From NCBI GenBank assembly GCA_026713745.1, contig JAPONU010000189.1, positions 1 to 23,607 of the forward strand: a stretch of DNA of 23,607 nucleotides. Direction: 5' to 3'. This DNA is from a bacterium (GTDB lineage Bacteria > Actinomycetota > Acidimicrobiia > Acidimicrobiales > CATQHL01). Of the stretch, positions 13,742 through 20,874 are shown piece by piece (the stretch's first letter is position 1; each line of letters opens with the position of its first letter). The notes under the pieces were generated by a model, which saw only the letters and a program-made list of their open reading frames with translations, did not search any database and was not told where the DNA came from. Both the position numbers and the translations under genes were made by a program.

Positions 13742-14773
13742 ATGGCAGCCACCATGTACTACTCCGCGGACGCCGACCGCAGTTTCATCGCCGACCGCAA
13801 GGTGGCGATCCTGGGCTACGGGTCGCAGGGTCACGCGCACACGTTGAACCTGAAGGACTCCGGCATCGACGTGCGGGTGGGACTGCGTGAGGGTTCGGCA
13901 TCGGCCACCAAGGCCGCCGAGGCCGGGGTGCGGGTGCTGTCCATGGCCGATGCGGTGGCCGAGTCCGATCTGGTCATGATGCTGCTGCCCGACACGCTGC
14001 AGGCCGAGATCTACACCGAGCACGTGGAGCCGAACCAGGATCCCGGCGACGCTCTCTACTTCGCGCACGGGTTCAACATCCGCTTCGACTGCATCGTGCC
14101 GCCGGCGGGAATCGACGTGGCGATGGTCGCGCCGAAAGGTCCTGGGCACCTGGTGCGCCGGACCTTCGTGGAGGGCGGCGGCGTGCCGTGCCTCATCGCC
14201 GTGGAGCAGGACGCCACCGGCCATGCCCGCGAGACGGCCCTGGCCTACGCCGATGCGATCGGCGGGGCGCAGGCCGGCGTGATCGAGACGACGTTCACTG
14301 AGGAGTGTGAGACCGACCTCTTCGGCGAGCAGGTCGTGCTGTGCGGGGGGTTGACGGCACTGACCCAGGCCGCCTTCGAGACCCTCACCGAGGCGGGATA
14401 CCAGCCGGAGGTGGCGTACTTCGAGTGCCTCCACGAGCTGAAGCTGATCGTGGACCTGATGTACGAGGAGGGGATCGGTGGCATGCGCTACTCGGTCTCG
14501 GACACCGCCGAGTACGGCGACCTGACCCGCGGCCCCCGGATGGTGGACGACCACGTGCGGGCCACGATGCGCGAGATTCTGTCGGAGGTGCAGTCGGGCG
14601 CCTTTGCCACCGAGTGGATCGCCGAGAGCCGCACCCGGGAGCGTTTCGAGGCGCTGGAGGCCGCCGGCCGGGAGCACCAGATCGAGCAGGTGGGCAAGTC
14701 CTTGCGGGCCATGATGCCGTGGATCAGCGCCGGCAAGCAGTCGGTGCAGGAGGCGTCGGGCGGCCAGGGCTGA
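13742..14773 (+). CDS. ilvC: Ketol-acid reductoisomerase (class I)
   Basis: Isomerises and reduces acetolactate to dihydroxy-isovalerate with NADPH and Mg2+. The 343-residue length is that of the short class I enzymes. The Rossmann fingerprint is ILGYGSQGHAHTLNL (about residues 22-36), followed by the cofactor-specificity loop VGLREGSAS. Metal ligands are visible in TDLFGEQ (Asp and Glu) and ECLHELKLIVDLMYEEG. The start is ATG at 13742 with AAGGAG at 13731-13736. It closes the ilvBNC set; a dispersed-repeat-like hairpin follows within 60 bases. Confidence 0.97.
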   Translation: MAATMYYSADADRSFIADRKVAILGYGSQGHAHTLNLKDSGIDVRVGLREGSASATKAAEAGVRVLSMADAVAESDLVMMLLPDTLQAEIYTEHVEPNQDPGDALYFAHGFNIRFDCIVPPAGIDVAMVAPKGPGHLVRRTFVEGGGVPCLIAVEQDATGHARETALAYADAIGGAQAGVIETTFTEECETDLFGEQVVLCGGLTALTQAAFETLTEAGYQPEVAYFECLHELKLIVDLMYEEGIGGMRYSVSDTAEYGDLTRGPRMVDDHVRATMREILSEVQSGAFATEWIAESRTRERFEALEAAGREHQIEQVGKSLRAMMPWISAGKQSVQEASGGQG

Positions 14774-14784
14774 GATCCGCCCCG

Positions 14785-14828
14785 GTCATTCCGGCTCCCA
14801 GCCTCGTCATTCCGGCGTAGGCCGGAAT
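14785..14828. repeat. GTCATTCCGGC-type palindromic repeat (one partial, one full copy)
   Basis: A partial unit GTCATTCCGGC at about 14785-14795 is followed by a full unit whose arms ATTCCGGC (14809-14816) and GCCGGAAT (14821-14828) pair around GTAG. Elements of this look are dispersed intergenic palindromes in many bacteria. It may also serve as the ilvC transcript end. Confidence 0.55.
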
Positions 14829-14836
14829 CCACTGCC

Positions 14837-14842
14837 TAGGCT
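14837..14842 (+). promoter_or_regulatory. Putative -10 element of the lipoprotein gene (leaderless start)
   Basis: TAGGCT ends 6 bases before the ATG at 14849, the same hexamer and almost the same spacing as for ilvD. This suggests leaderless transcription from the ATG. Confidence 0.45.
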
Positions 14843-14848
14843 CGCAGG

Positions 14849-16498
14849 ATGGCCCGCATCGGGCGCCGACTAGCACCGGTTCTGGCCGTCATCGCAGTGG
14901 CGGCGCTGCTGGCGGCCTGTGCCGAACCCGACCTGACCGTCGGCGTGCCGAACACGACGACGACAGCGCCGCCGCCGTCGCGGGTCATCGAGCAGCCCGA
15001 CAGCGAGGAGGCGCCGCCTCCGGAACCTGGCGGCGACGCCGGCGAGACGACCTCGCCGCAGGACGCCACCCCCGAGCCGGCTGCTGAGTCGCCCGGGACG
15101 CCAGAGCCGTCGCCCGCCGGCACGGAGCCACCGGCACCGGCCGCCTCCGTCGAGACTCCCGAGGAGTCCGGTCCTCCGCCCACCGTCGAGGACCCGCCTG
15201 GGGACGGCCAGGAGCTGCCCGAACCGCCGCCTTCGGGTGCAGAAGCGCCCGGGCTGACCGCCGAGACCCTGCGCGTGGCGGTGATCGCCGACATCGAGAC
15301 CGGAGGGGTGGCCGACGGCCGGTCCCGCTCGGTGCAGACGGCGGTGCAGGCATGGGCCGCAGCGGTGAACGCCGCCGACGGCCTGGCGGGACGCACCGTG
15401 GAGGTCGTGGCCCTCGACGCCGGTCTGTTCGGCCACGAGGCCGTCGTGGCGGAGGCCTGCGCCGGTGACGTCTTCGCTCTGGTTGGCAGCGACGCCCTGC
15501 TCGACGGCGAGGGGGTCGAGTTGCTCGCCGATCCAACCTGTGGCCTGGTGGACTTCCCGGCCCGGGTGCATTCCCCGCGGCGGGCCGCAGCCCCGCGCAC
15601 GTTCCAGGCGGCGCCGGTGTCCAACGATGTCGTGAATGTGGGCGCACTCCGGTGGGTCGCCGAGCGCCAGCCGGTGCGGATCCGTTCCACGGCCACGTTC
15701 TTCGTGGACTTCCCCGTCACCGTCATCGCCGCCGAGCGGACCGCCGAAGCAGCTCGCGGGCTGGGCTTCGAAGTCGTCTACGACCCCTCGGTGGCAATCA
15801 CCGAGAGCCTCGAACCCTACGTGGCGGACATGGCCGCCGGCGGAGTGCACCACGTCCTGTGGGACGGCGACACCCACCGTTTGCTGGACCTGCTGGCGTC
15901 GCTCGATGCCGCGGGTCTCACTGTGGGTGTCAACTGCGGCACGGCCTGTGACAGCGCCTTGTTCCTGACCGCTGCCGGTGACATGGCCGATGGCGTGCTG
16001 GTCTGGAGCTCCTACCTGCCTCTGCGGGAGGAGGTCTACAGCCCCGAATTGGCCGCCTACCGCCAGTGGCTGGCCGCGGTGGACCCCGATGCGACCCCTG
16101 ATCTGCAGGGGGTGGCCGCCTGGTCGGCGGGGCGGCTCTTCGAGGAGGCGGTGCGCCGGGCGATCGGCGCGGGGACGCCCGAGGAGGATCCGGGACTGCT
16201 CAGTCCGTCCAGTGTTGCCACGGCGGCCGCCGGGATCGTGAACTGGCACGGCCACGGTCTGCACGGGCCCAGCAATCCCGGTACTGGTGAGCCCACGCCG
16301 TGCGGGGTGGTGATGGGCGCCTCGGGCGGGAACCTGTTCCGGTTCCACCCCGTGGTGCCGGGTACGTTCGACTGCTCGCCGGAGAACCTGTTCGTACTCG
16401 AAGCGACGGCCCAGCTGGGCCTTGATCCCCCCGCCGGGCCCGGGGCGCCGGGAGGGGCCGAGGGGCAGTCCCCCTTGGGCGGGTCCGCGGGAGGCTGA
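14849..16498 (+). CDS. PBP1-fold (branched-chain amino-acid-type) substrate-binding lipoprotein
   Basis: A signal peptide with Arg-rich N-region and hydrophobic core ends in the lipobox LLAAC, giving a lipidated Cys24, so the protein is anchored outside the membrane. Residues about 30-135 are a disordered spacer rich in Pro, Glu, Thr and Ala. From residue 137 on, a type-I periplasmic-binding fold is visible (LRVAVIADIETGGVADGR..., VNAADGLAGRTVEVV, and later LYXP-like STATFFVDFPVTVIAAERTAEAARGLGFEVVYD), as in Leu/Ile/Val-binding proteins of ABC transporters. The 549-residue total is longer than usual because of the spacer. No permease or ATPase gene is nearby. Position after ilvC is suggestive of branched-chain substrates, but the ligand cannot be read from sequence. 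It converges with the thiolase gene (14-base gap). Confidence 0.8.
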   Translation: MARIGRRLAPVLAVIAVAALLAACAEPDLTVGVPNTTTTAPPPSRVIEQPDSEEAPPPEPGGDAGETTSPQDATPEPAAESPGTPEPSPAGTEPPAPAASVETPEESGPPPTVEDPPGDGQELPEPPPSGAEAPGLTAETLRVAVIADIETGGVADGRSRSVQTAVQAWAAAVNAADGLAGRTVEVVALDAGLFGHEAVVAEACAGDVFALVGSDALLDGEGVELLADPTCGLVDFPARVHSPRRAAAPRTFQAAPVSNDVVNVGALRWVAERQPVRIRSTATFFVDFPVTVIAAERTAEAARGLGFEVVYDPSVAITESLEPYVADMAAGGVHHVLWDGDTHRLLDLLASLDAAGLTVGVNCGTACDSALFLTAAGDMADGVLVWSSYLPLREEVYSPELAAYRQWLAAVDPDATPDLQGVAAWSAGRLFEEAVRRAIGAGTPEEDPGLLSPSSVATAAAGIVNWHGHGLHGPSNPGTGEPTPCGVVMGASGGNLFRFHPVVPGTFDCSPENLFVLEATAQLGLDPPAGPGAPGGAEGQSPLGGSAGG

Positions 16499-16512
16499 GC
16501 GGATCGACGCGT

Positions 16513-17721
16513 CTAGCTGAGACGCTCGACGATCATCGCCACGCCCTGGCCGCCGCCGACGCACATGGTCTCGAGGCCGATCTCGCCGTCGGCGTCCTCG
16601 AGCCCGTTCAGCAGCGTTCCCATGATGCGGCTGCCGGTCATGCCGAAGGGATGGCCCAAGGCGATGGCGCCACCGTTGGGGTTCAGCTTCTCCCAGTCGA
16701 TGCCGAGTCCGTCTGCCGAGGCGACCACCTGAGCGGCGAAGGCCTCGTTGATCTCGACCTGGTCGATGTCGTCGATGGTCATGCCGGCACGGTCCAGTGC
16801 CTGACGCACCGCGCCCACCGGTCCGAGGCCCATGATCTCGGGATCCAGGGCCGAGACGCCGCTGGCGACGATGCGGGCGAGCGGCGTGACGCCCAACTCG
16901 GCGGCGCGCTCTGCGCTCGTCACGAGCACCGCCGCGGCGCCGTCGTTCAGGGGGCAGCAGTTGCCGGCGGTCACCGTGCCGTCGGGGCGGAACGCCGGCA
17001 GCAGGTCGGCGAGGCGCTCCAGGGTGGTGCCGGGCCTGATGCCGTCGTCGTTCGCCAGCAGCTTGCCGCCGGCCAGCGGGAAGGGGGTGATCTCCCGCTC
17101 GAAGAAGCCGCGGTCCCGGGCCGCCTCGGCCCGGTTCTGCGAGAGGCAGGCGAACTCGTCCTGGCGCTGCCGGGAGACGCCCTTCAGCCCGGCCACGTTC
17201 TCGGCGGTCTGGCCCATGGCTATGTAGATGTCCGGGAGTCCCTCCGGGGGTGTCCAGTCACCCTGACCGCCGCCGGCTCGGGTGGCGCTGCGAGCCTCGG
17301 CGGTGGCGAACCGCCGGTTGGTTGTGTTCTCCTTGTCGTCGGCCATGCCGGCCCCGTACCGGCTGATGGTCTCGACGCCGCCGGCCACGAAGCAGTCCCC
17401 CTCGCCGGCGGCGATGGCGTGGGCCGCCATCCGGATGGTCTGCAGAGACGATGAGCAGTAGCGGTTGACCGTGACGCCCGGGGCCTGCAGGCCGGCGAGA
17501 ATGCCCGCGACGCGGGCGATGTTGAAGCCGGCCTCACCCGCCGGCTGGCCACAGCCCCAGATCACGTCCTCCACGGTGCCGGGATCCACGGCGGGCACCT
17601 TCGACAGCACGTCGTCGATGATGAATGCCGACATGTCATCGGGACGGATGCCGGTGAGCGAACCCTTGAAGGCCCGCCCGATCGGCGTGCGGGAGGTGGC
17701 GAGAATGACGGCGTCACGCAT
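16513..17721 (-). CDS. Thiolase (acetyl-CoA C-acyltransferase family)
   Basis: A 402-residue thiolase, either degrading 3-ketoacyl-CoA or condensing acetyl-CoA. The nucleophilic Cys89 lies in NRYCSSSLQTI (usual form NRxCSSGLQ), with GGVETIS after it. NEAFAAQ, GGAIALGHPFGMTGSRI (catalytic His) and CVGGGQGVAMIVE (second Cys) are all intact. ATG 17721 is preceded by a strong GGAGGAG (17728-17734). It is the last gene of the minus-strand series, 184 bases after the aldolase gene. Whether its role is beta-oxidation or biosynthetic cannot be decided from this sequence. Confidence 0.94.
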   Translation of the reverse strand: MRDAVILATSRTPIGRAFKGSLTGIRPDDMSAFIIDDVLSKVPAVDPGTVEDVIWGCGQPAGEAGFNIARVAGILAGLQAPGVTVNRYCSSSLQTIRMAAHAIAAGEGDCFVAGGVETISRYGAGMADDKENTTNRRFATAEARSATRAGGGQGDWTPPEGLPDIYIAMGQTAENVAGLKGVSRQRQDEFACLSQNRAEAARDRGFFEREITPFPLAGGKLLANDDGIRPGTTLERLADLLPAFRPDGTVTAGNCCPLNDGAAAVLVTSAERAAELGVTPLARIVASGVSALDPEIMGLGPVGAVRQALDRAGMTIDDIDQVEINEAFAAQVVASADGLGIDWEKLNPNGGAIALGHPFGMTGSRIMGTLLNGLEDADGEIGLETMCVGGGQGVAMIVERLS

Positions 17722-17905
17722 GGGGATCTCCTCCGATCCAGTCGCCGGGCGGTCTCTCCGGCGGGCCCGGCGAAGCAGACCGCCAGGCTAACGCTGGTCG
17801 CCTCTCATGTATGTTCGCCCCGCTCCGCGAGGGGTGGGTATGCGGGTGCCGGCGGGTCGCCGACGTGGATGGGGTGAATCCGGGCCCGCCGGTGGGATGT
17901 GTTGT

Positions 17906-18670
17906 TCAGAGGTCCGTCTTGGCGCGGGCGTCGGCGAGTTGGGCTCCGACGGCCATCTGCAGGGTCGGCACGTCGATGATCACGGTCATCAGGCGGAAGC
18001 CCTCCTCGACGCGTCGCTCCACGAGGTCCACGTTGGTGTGGATGCCCGGGGTGACGCCGTGGCGCCGGCACGAGTCCACGACCGTTGCGAGGGCCTCACT
18101 GAAGTCCGGATGGTCGTTGTGCAGTCCGGGTCCCCCCACCCGCATCGACACGGCCAGATCCGACGGGCCGACGTAGACGGCGTCGATGCCGGGGACGCTG
18201 AGGATGTCGTCGATGTTGGCGACGGCCTCGGCGGTCTCGATCATGGGGACGCACAGCACGTAGTCGTCGGCACCCTCGAAGTAGTCGGGGCGCCCGATGC
18301 GGATGCGGGTGGGTCCGACGCTGCGGCGCCCCACGGGCGCGTAGCGGCAGGAGGCGACGGCCGCGGTGGCATCGGCGGGGGTGTTGACCATGGGGATGAT
18401 GACGCCGGCGGTGCCGAGATCGAGCATCCGACCGATGACACCGGGCTCGTTCCACGTCACGCGGGCGAACGGCACGCTGTCGCCCAACTCGATGGCCTGG
18501 ACCATCGCCAGGGCGTCGGCGTAGTCCACCATGCCGTGCTGGAGGTCCAGGCACGCATAGTCGAATCCGGCTCGTCCGATGATCTCCGCGGTGACCGGCG
18601 ACGGGATGGACAGCCACGCCCCGATGGCGCACCCGCCGTCCTGCAACTTCGCTTTGACTGGATTCATCAT
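17906..18670 (-). CDS. HpcH/HpaI-family class II (metal-dependent) aldolase
   Basis: A 254-residue TIM-barrel aldolase of the 4-hydroxy-2-oxoheptanedioate aldolase family, which releases pyruvate from 2-keto-4-hydroxy acids. His45 (LDLQHGMVDY), Arg70 (FARVTWNEP), Glu145 (VPMIETAEAV) and Asp171 (VGPSDLAVS) match the known catalytic and metal-binding residues. Two adjacent Met codons (18670 and 18667) are possible starts; an AAGG lies upstream. The substrate is unknown: several members act on sugar-acid or aromatic-ring cleavage products. It lies between the thiolase and the YdjC-like gene, so a small catabolic set is possible. Confidence 0.9.
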   Translation of the reverse strand: MMNPVKAKLQDGGCAIGAWLSIPSPVTAEIIGRAGFDYACLDLQHGMVDYADALAMVQAIELGDSVPFARVTWNEPGVIGRMLDLGTAGVIIPMVNTPADATAAVASCRYAPVGRRSVGPTRIRIGRPDYFEGADDYVLCVPMIETAEAVANIDDILSVPGIDAVYVGPSDLAVSMRVGGPGLHNDHPDFSEALATVVDSCRRHGVTPGIHTNVDLVERRVEEGFRLMTVIIDVPTLQMAVGAQLADARAKTDL

Positions 18671-18755
18671 GTGGTGGGACCTTCTTCTCGCCGGTGCTCG
18701 GAGAATCGCTGCGGGCGCCGCGGGGTCGGGCGGGTGTTGCCGGTGGCGCCGGTGT

Positions 18756-19586
18756 TCAGCTCCCGACCGCCGTCTGCGCGGCCCGCAGGGCGCCGTAGCC
18801 GATCCGCGTGACGCCGGTGCGTTCCAGCAGCTTGGGTATCGACACGGCGTCTGTCAGCAGTTCGTGCTGGGCGACCCAGTCGTTCCATCCGGTGTGCGCC
18901 GCTCGCAACTCGGGTGTCTCGATGCCGGGGTTGACGACCAATTCGGTCACGCCGGGTTGGACCTCGGCGAGCGCTTGTTCGAGGGCGTCGGCGGTGCGGG
19001 GGCGCAGCACCCGGTCGGGGCTCAGCACGCTGTGCTCGGCGGCTCGGCGCCGGAACGGGAAGCCGTAGGTGGACTCGCTTTCGCCGCTCTGCAGGCGTAG
19101 CGGGAGGTTGAACTCGACGGCCAGTTCCAGGTACACGTCGAAGAACTCGGGCCGGGCGTTGAGGGCGTCGAGGTGCGAGCCGAGATGGTTCACGTCGAAT
19201 CCCCACAGGATGGCCCGCTCGATCTGCGCCCGGCATTCTCGTCGCACCTCCTCGGTGTCGGCGTGGTCCCACAGGTCGTCGGCTGTGCGCGGGAACCCGC
19301 CGTCGCCGTCCAGCAGCGAGGGGGCCAGCGTGATGGGCCCCCAGCGGTACTTGTCGAACGGGGAGTTGAGGGTGAGGTTGACCCCCACGTCCTCGCCGCG
19401 GTAGGCGGCGGCCGCCTCGCGGGCCCAGGGACACGGCACCATCAGCGAGGCGCTGGTGCCGATGCCGGCCCGTAGCACGTCGTAGGTGCCCACGTTCGTG
19501 GCGTGGGCGCAGCCGAGGTTCTCGCAGGTGATGATCAACAGGCGCGCCTCGGGGGGATGTCCGAGCCGTTCGACCAGGGTTCCCAC
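18756..19586 (-). CDS. YdjC/ChbG-like deacetylase family protein with altered active-site residues
   Basis: About 276 residues of the YdjC/ChbG/HpnK fold, whose active members are metal-dependent sugar N-deacetylases. Recognisable segments are LLIITCENLG...ATNVG, TSASLMVPCPWA, GEDVGVNLTLN, and WGFDVNHLGSHLDALNARPEFFDVYLE. However, positions expected to be catalytic differ: the usual DD of ADDFG is Glu22-Asn23, the His of GLHLT is Asn70, and the Asp of HxDSH is Gly136, while His134 and His138 remain. Activity may be lost or changed. The frame is open to 19685, but I choose GTG 19586 because TAGGGT lies 7 bases before it, and because the extra N-terminal residues are Arg/Ala-rich with no homology-like character. 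Confidence 0.82.
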   Translation of the reverse strand: MGTLVERLGHPPEARLLIITCENLGCAHATNVGTYDVLRAGIGTSASLMVPCPWAREAAAAYRGEDVGVNLTLNSPFDKYRWGPITLAPSLLDGDGGFPRTADDLWDHADTEEVRRECRAQIERAILWGFDVNHLGSHLDALNARPEFFDVYLELAVEFNLPLRLQSGESESTYGFPFRRRAAEHSVLSPDRVLRPRTADALEQALAEVQPGVTELVVNPGIETPELRAAHTGWNDWVAQHELLTDAVSIPKLLERTGVTRIGYGALRAAQTAVGS

Positions 19587-19593
19587 GCGTGCG

Positions 19594-19599
19594 ACCCTA
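19594..19599 (-). promoter_or_regulatory. Putative -10 element of the YdjC-like gene (leaderless start)
   Basis: On the minus strand TAGGGT is followed by 7 bases and then GTG at 19586. It has the TANNNT pattern and spacing seen at ilvD, and it decides the start chosen for this gene. Confidence 0.45.
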
Positions 19600-19734
19600 C
19601 CCGCGTCTCGCCTGCAGCGGCCTGTCCCGGCGCACTCGCACGCGGCCCGTCGGGGACTCGCTGGACCGCGGGGGCGGCGAGCCATCGGTCACTCTTCAGC
19701 GGCGACTCCTGTCACGTGCCCGCGGCGACCCTTG

Positions 19735-20352
19735 TCATTCGGGAAGTGGGGTGTCGGCTCCGCCGCAGGCCGCCCAGAGCCCCAGGTCCTCTGCCCGTGC
19801 CGCGTCGACGGCGCCGGCGAACTGCGCGGCGTAGTCGTTGTTCGGCGGGATCGGCAGGGCGTCGGCGTATCCCTCGCGGGCGAGCGCCATGTTCACCAGG
19901 AGACCGTCGGCGGCCCGGTGGACGTACGCAAGCAGCCGGTCGTAGACGTCGCGGGTCTCGGCGCCGCCGGTCAGCAGCACCGGGGTGCCCGGAGGGAGCA
20001 GGACAGAGGTGAAGGCGCTCGCCTCGGCGCCGAAGCACTCTGCCGGCAGGTGGCCGCCGAGCTTCTCGGGAGTGTCGATACCGATGAGTCGCACGTTCTC
20101 GGTGCGACCTCCCTCGAAGACCACGACGACGGTGTCGCCGTCCACCACCCGCTGGATCTCGGCGCGCGCGGCGGCCGGCGGGATGCCGAAGAGCGACGTG
20201 GGGTGCCGCGCCCTGACCGCCTCGACGTCAATGTCGGCGAGGACGACCCCGGCCGTCTCGTTACTTCCGGCGCCGATCGCGACGACACCGTCAGAGCCGC
20301 AGGCAGCAGCGAGCAGGCTCGTCAGAGCCGCCGCCAGGAGCCGCGCCGTCAC
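19735..20352 (-). CDS. Secreted staphylococcal-nuclease-like (thermonuclease) lipoprotein
   Basis: A 205-residue protein with a signal sequence ending LLAAAC (Cys18), so it is probably a cell-surface lipoprotein. The SNase OB-fold domain spans about 65-195. VVDGDTVVVVF has the Ca2+-binding Asp residues, VRLIGIDTPE has Arg88 and Glu96, and YDRLLAYV has Arg139. These correspond to the catalytic Arg35, Glu43 and Arg87 of the Staphylococcus enzyme, so it should be an active Ca2+-dependent nuclease degrading extracellular DNA or RNA. The GTG start at 20352 overlaps the TGA of the upstream small gene in GTGA, a sign of translational coupling. Confidence 0.92.
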   Translation of the reverse strand: MTARLLAAALTSLLAAACGSDGVVAIGAGSNETAGVVLADIDVEAVRARHPTSLFGIPPAAARAEIQRVVDGDTVVVVFEGGRTENVRLIGIDTPEKLGGHLPAECFGAEASAFTSVLLPPGTPVLLTGGAETRDVYDRLLAYVHRAADGLLVNMALAREGYADALPIPPNNDYAAQFAGAVDAARAEDLGLWAACGGADTPLPE

Positions 20353-20555
20353 GCGGCAGGTTGCGCTTCGGCGCGACGCCGGGAAGGGCGCTCGGCAGCG
20401 GCCCGCGCCCGCAGGATGGCGCGGGCCTCGGCGGCCCGGCGCCGCCCGATGGCCCGCGTCTCCTCGTCCAGCACCCAGGCTGCTGCGGGACGAGGCGGCT
20501 CCTCGGAGCGTTGCGGCGCCGCCGTCTCAGGGAAGAGCGGAATCTGTGTACTCAT
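20349..20555 (-). CDS. Small protein (68 residues) with QxxLF motif, translationally coupled to the nuclease
   Basis: It starts MSTQIPLFPETAAPQ, then a Pro/Glu-rich stretch, then a charged helical region WVLDEETRAIGRRRAAEARAILRARAA. The frame is open further upstream, but the ATG at 20555 gives the natural N-terminus. Its stop overlaps the nuclease GTG by the GTGA arrangement, which supports it being a real gene. QIPLF fits the QxxLF form of the beta sliding-clamp-binding pentapeptide. No membrane segment or signal is present, so it should be cytoplasmic, in contrast to its exported neighbour. No function is recognised. CAGAAT six bases before the ATG could be a weak -10. Confidence 0.65.
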   Translation of the reverse strand: MSTQIPLFPETAAPQRSEEPPRPAAAWVLDEETRAIGRRRAAEARAILRARAAAERPSRRRAEAQPAA

Positions 20556-20570
20556 GTTTCTATTCTGCAA

Positions 20571-20592
20571 TGGGGGTGTGACAGTGCCCCCA
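20571..20592 (-). other. Hairpin in the leader of the small protein gene
   Basis: The arms TGGGGG (20571-20576) and CCCCCA (20587-20592) pair around a 10-base loop, 16 bases upstream of the small gene's ATG. It could sit at the promoter or in a short leader. Confidence 0.35.
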
Positions 20593-20639
20593 CCTCGCCG
20601 TCTGCTGATCGCGCCGTAGCGAGACGGCGTAGCGAGGTG
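20591..20639. other. Long imperfect hairpin
   Basis: The left arm CACCTCGCCGTCT (20591-20603) pairs with AGACGG...CGAGGTG in 20622-20639, with a small bulge on the right side; CGTAGCGAG occurs twice within it. It may act as a transcription end for the helicase gene, although no T-run is evident. Confidence 0.4.
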
Positions 20640-20778
20640 ACAGCCTGATCGAGCGGAGGGCATGGACGGATCGACCCGGCGAACCGTCGCCGCCGCGCCC
20701 GGACCACGACCTGCCGGCGTTTCGGAATCGCCAACCACTTCACTCAGTGGACAGCAAGAAGGAGTGAAACTTAATTAT

Positions 20779-20791
20779 AGTTAGTCTAACT
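20779..20791. promoter_or_regulatory. Palindrome resembling a DtxR/IdeR iron box core
   Basis: AGTTAG-T-CTAACT is a perfect 6-bp interrupted palindrome in an A/T-rich patch. It contains the GTTAGnCTAAC core of actinobacterial DtxR/IdeR operators; by hand, about 13 of 19 positions agree with the full IdeR consensus. It lies about 220 bases upstream of the small gene and 84 bases past the helicase stop. Confidence 0.3.
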
Positions 20792-20874
20792 GGAGAAGGA
20801 CACTTCCGGTCACGCGCATTTGCTCTCATGAGTCTCCGGCGGAGCGCGTCGTCGGCCTGCGGACCGATCGTGGC

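Larger units (their letters stand above)
20556..20874. other. Intergenic region rich in inverted repeats
   Basis: A 319-base gap between the helicase end and the small-protein start, both on the minus strand. I see no gene. It holds two hairpins near the small gene and an A/T-rich patch at about 20768-20792 with a perfect interrupted palindrome, listed separately. Confidence 0.6.

Noticed and set aside
18756..19685. Longer start (309 residues) for the YdjC-like gene
   Set aside because: The first 33 residues are Arg/Ala/Cys-rich and unlike the family; GTG 19586 is preceded by a well-spaced -10 element.
20349..20738. 129-residue version of the small protein gene
   Set aside because: The upstream part runs through hairpin DNA and has no protein-like features; ATG 20555 gives a natural N-terminus.
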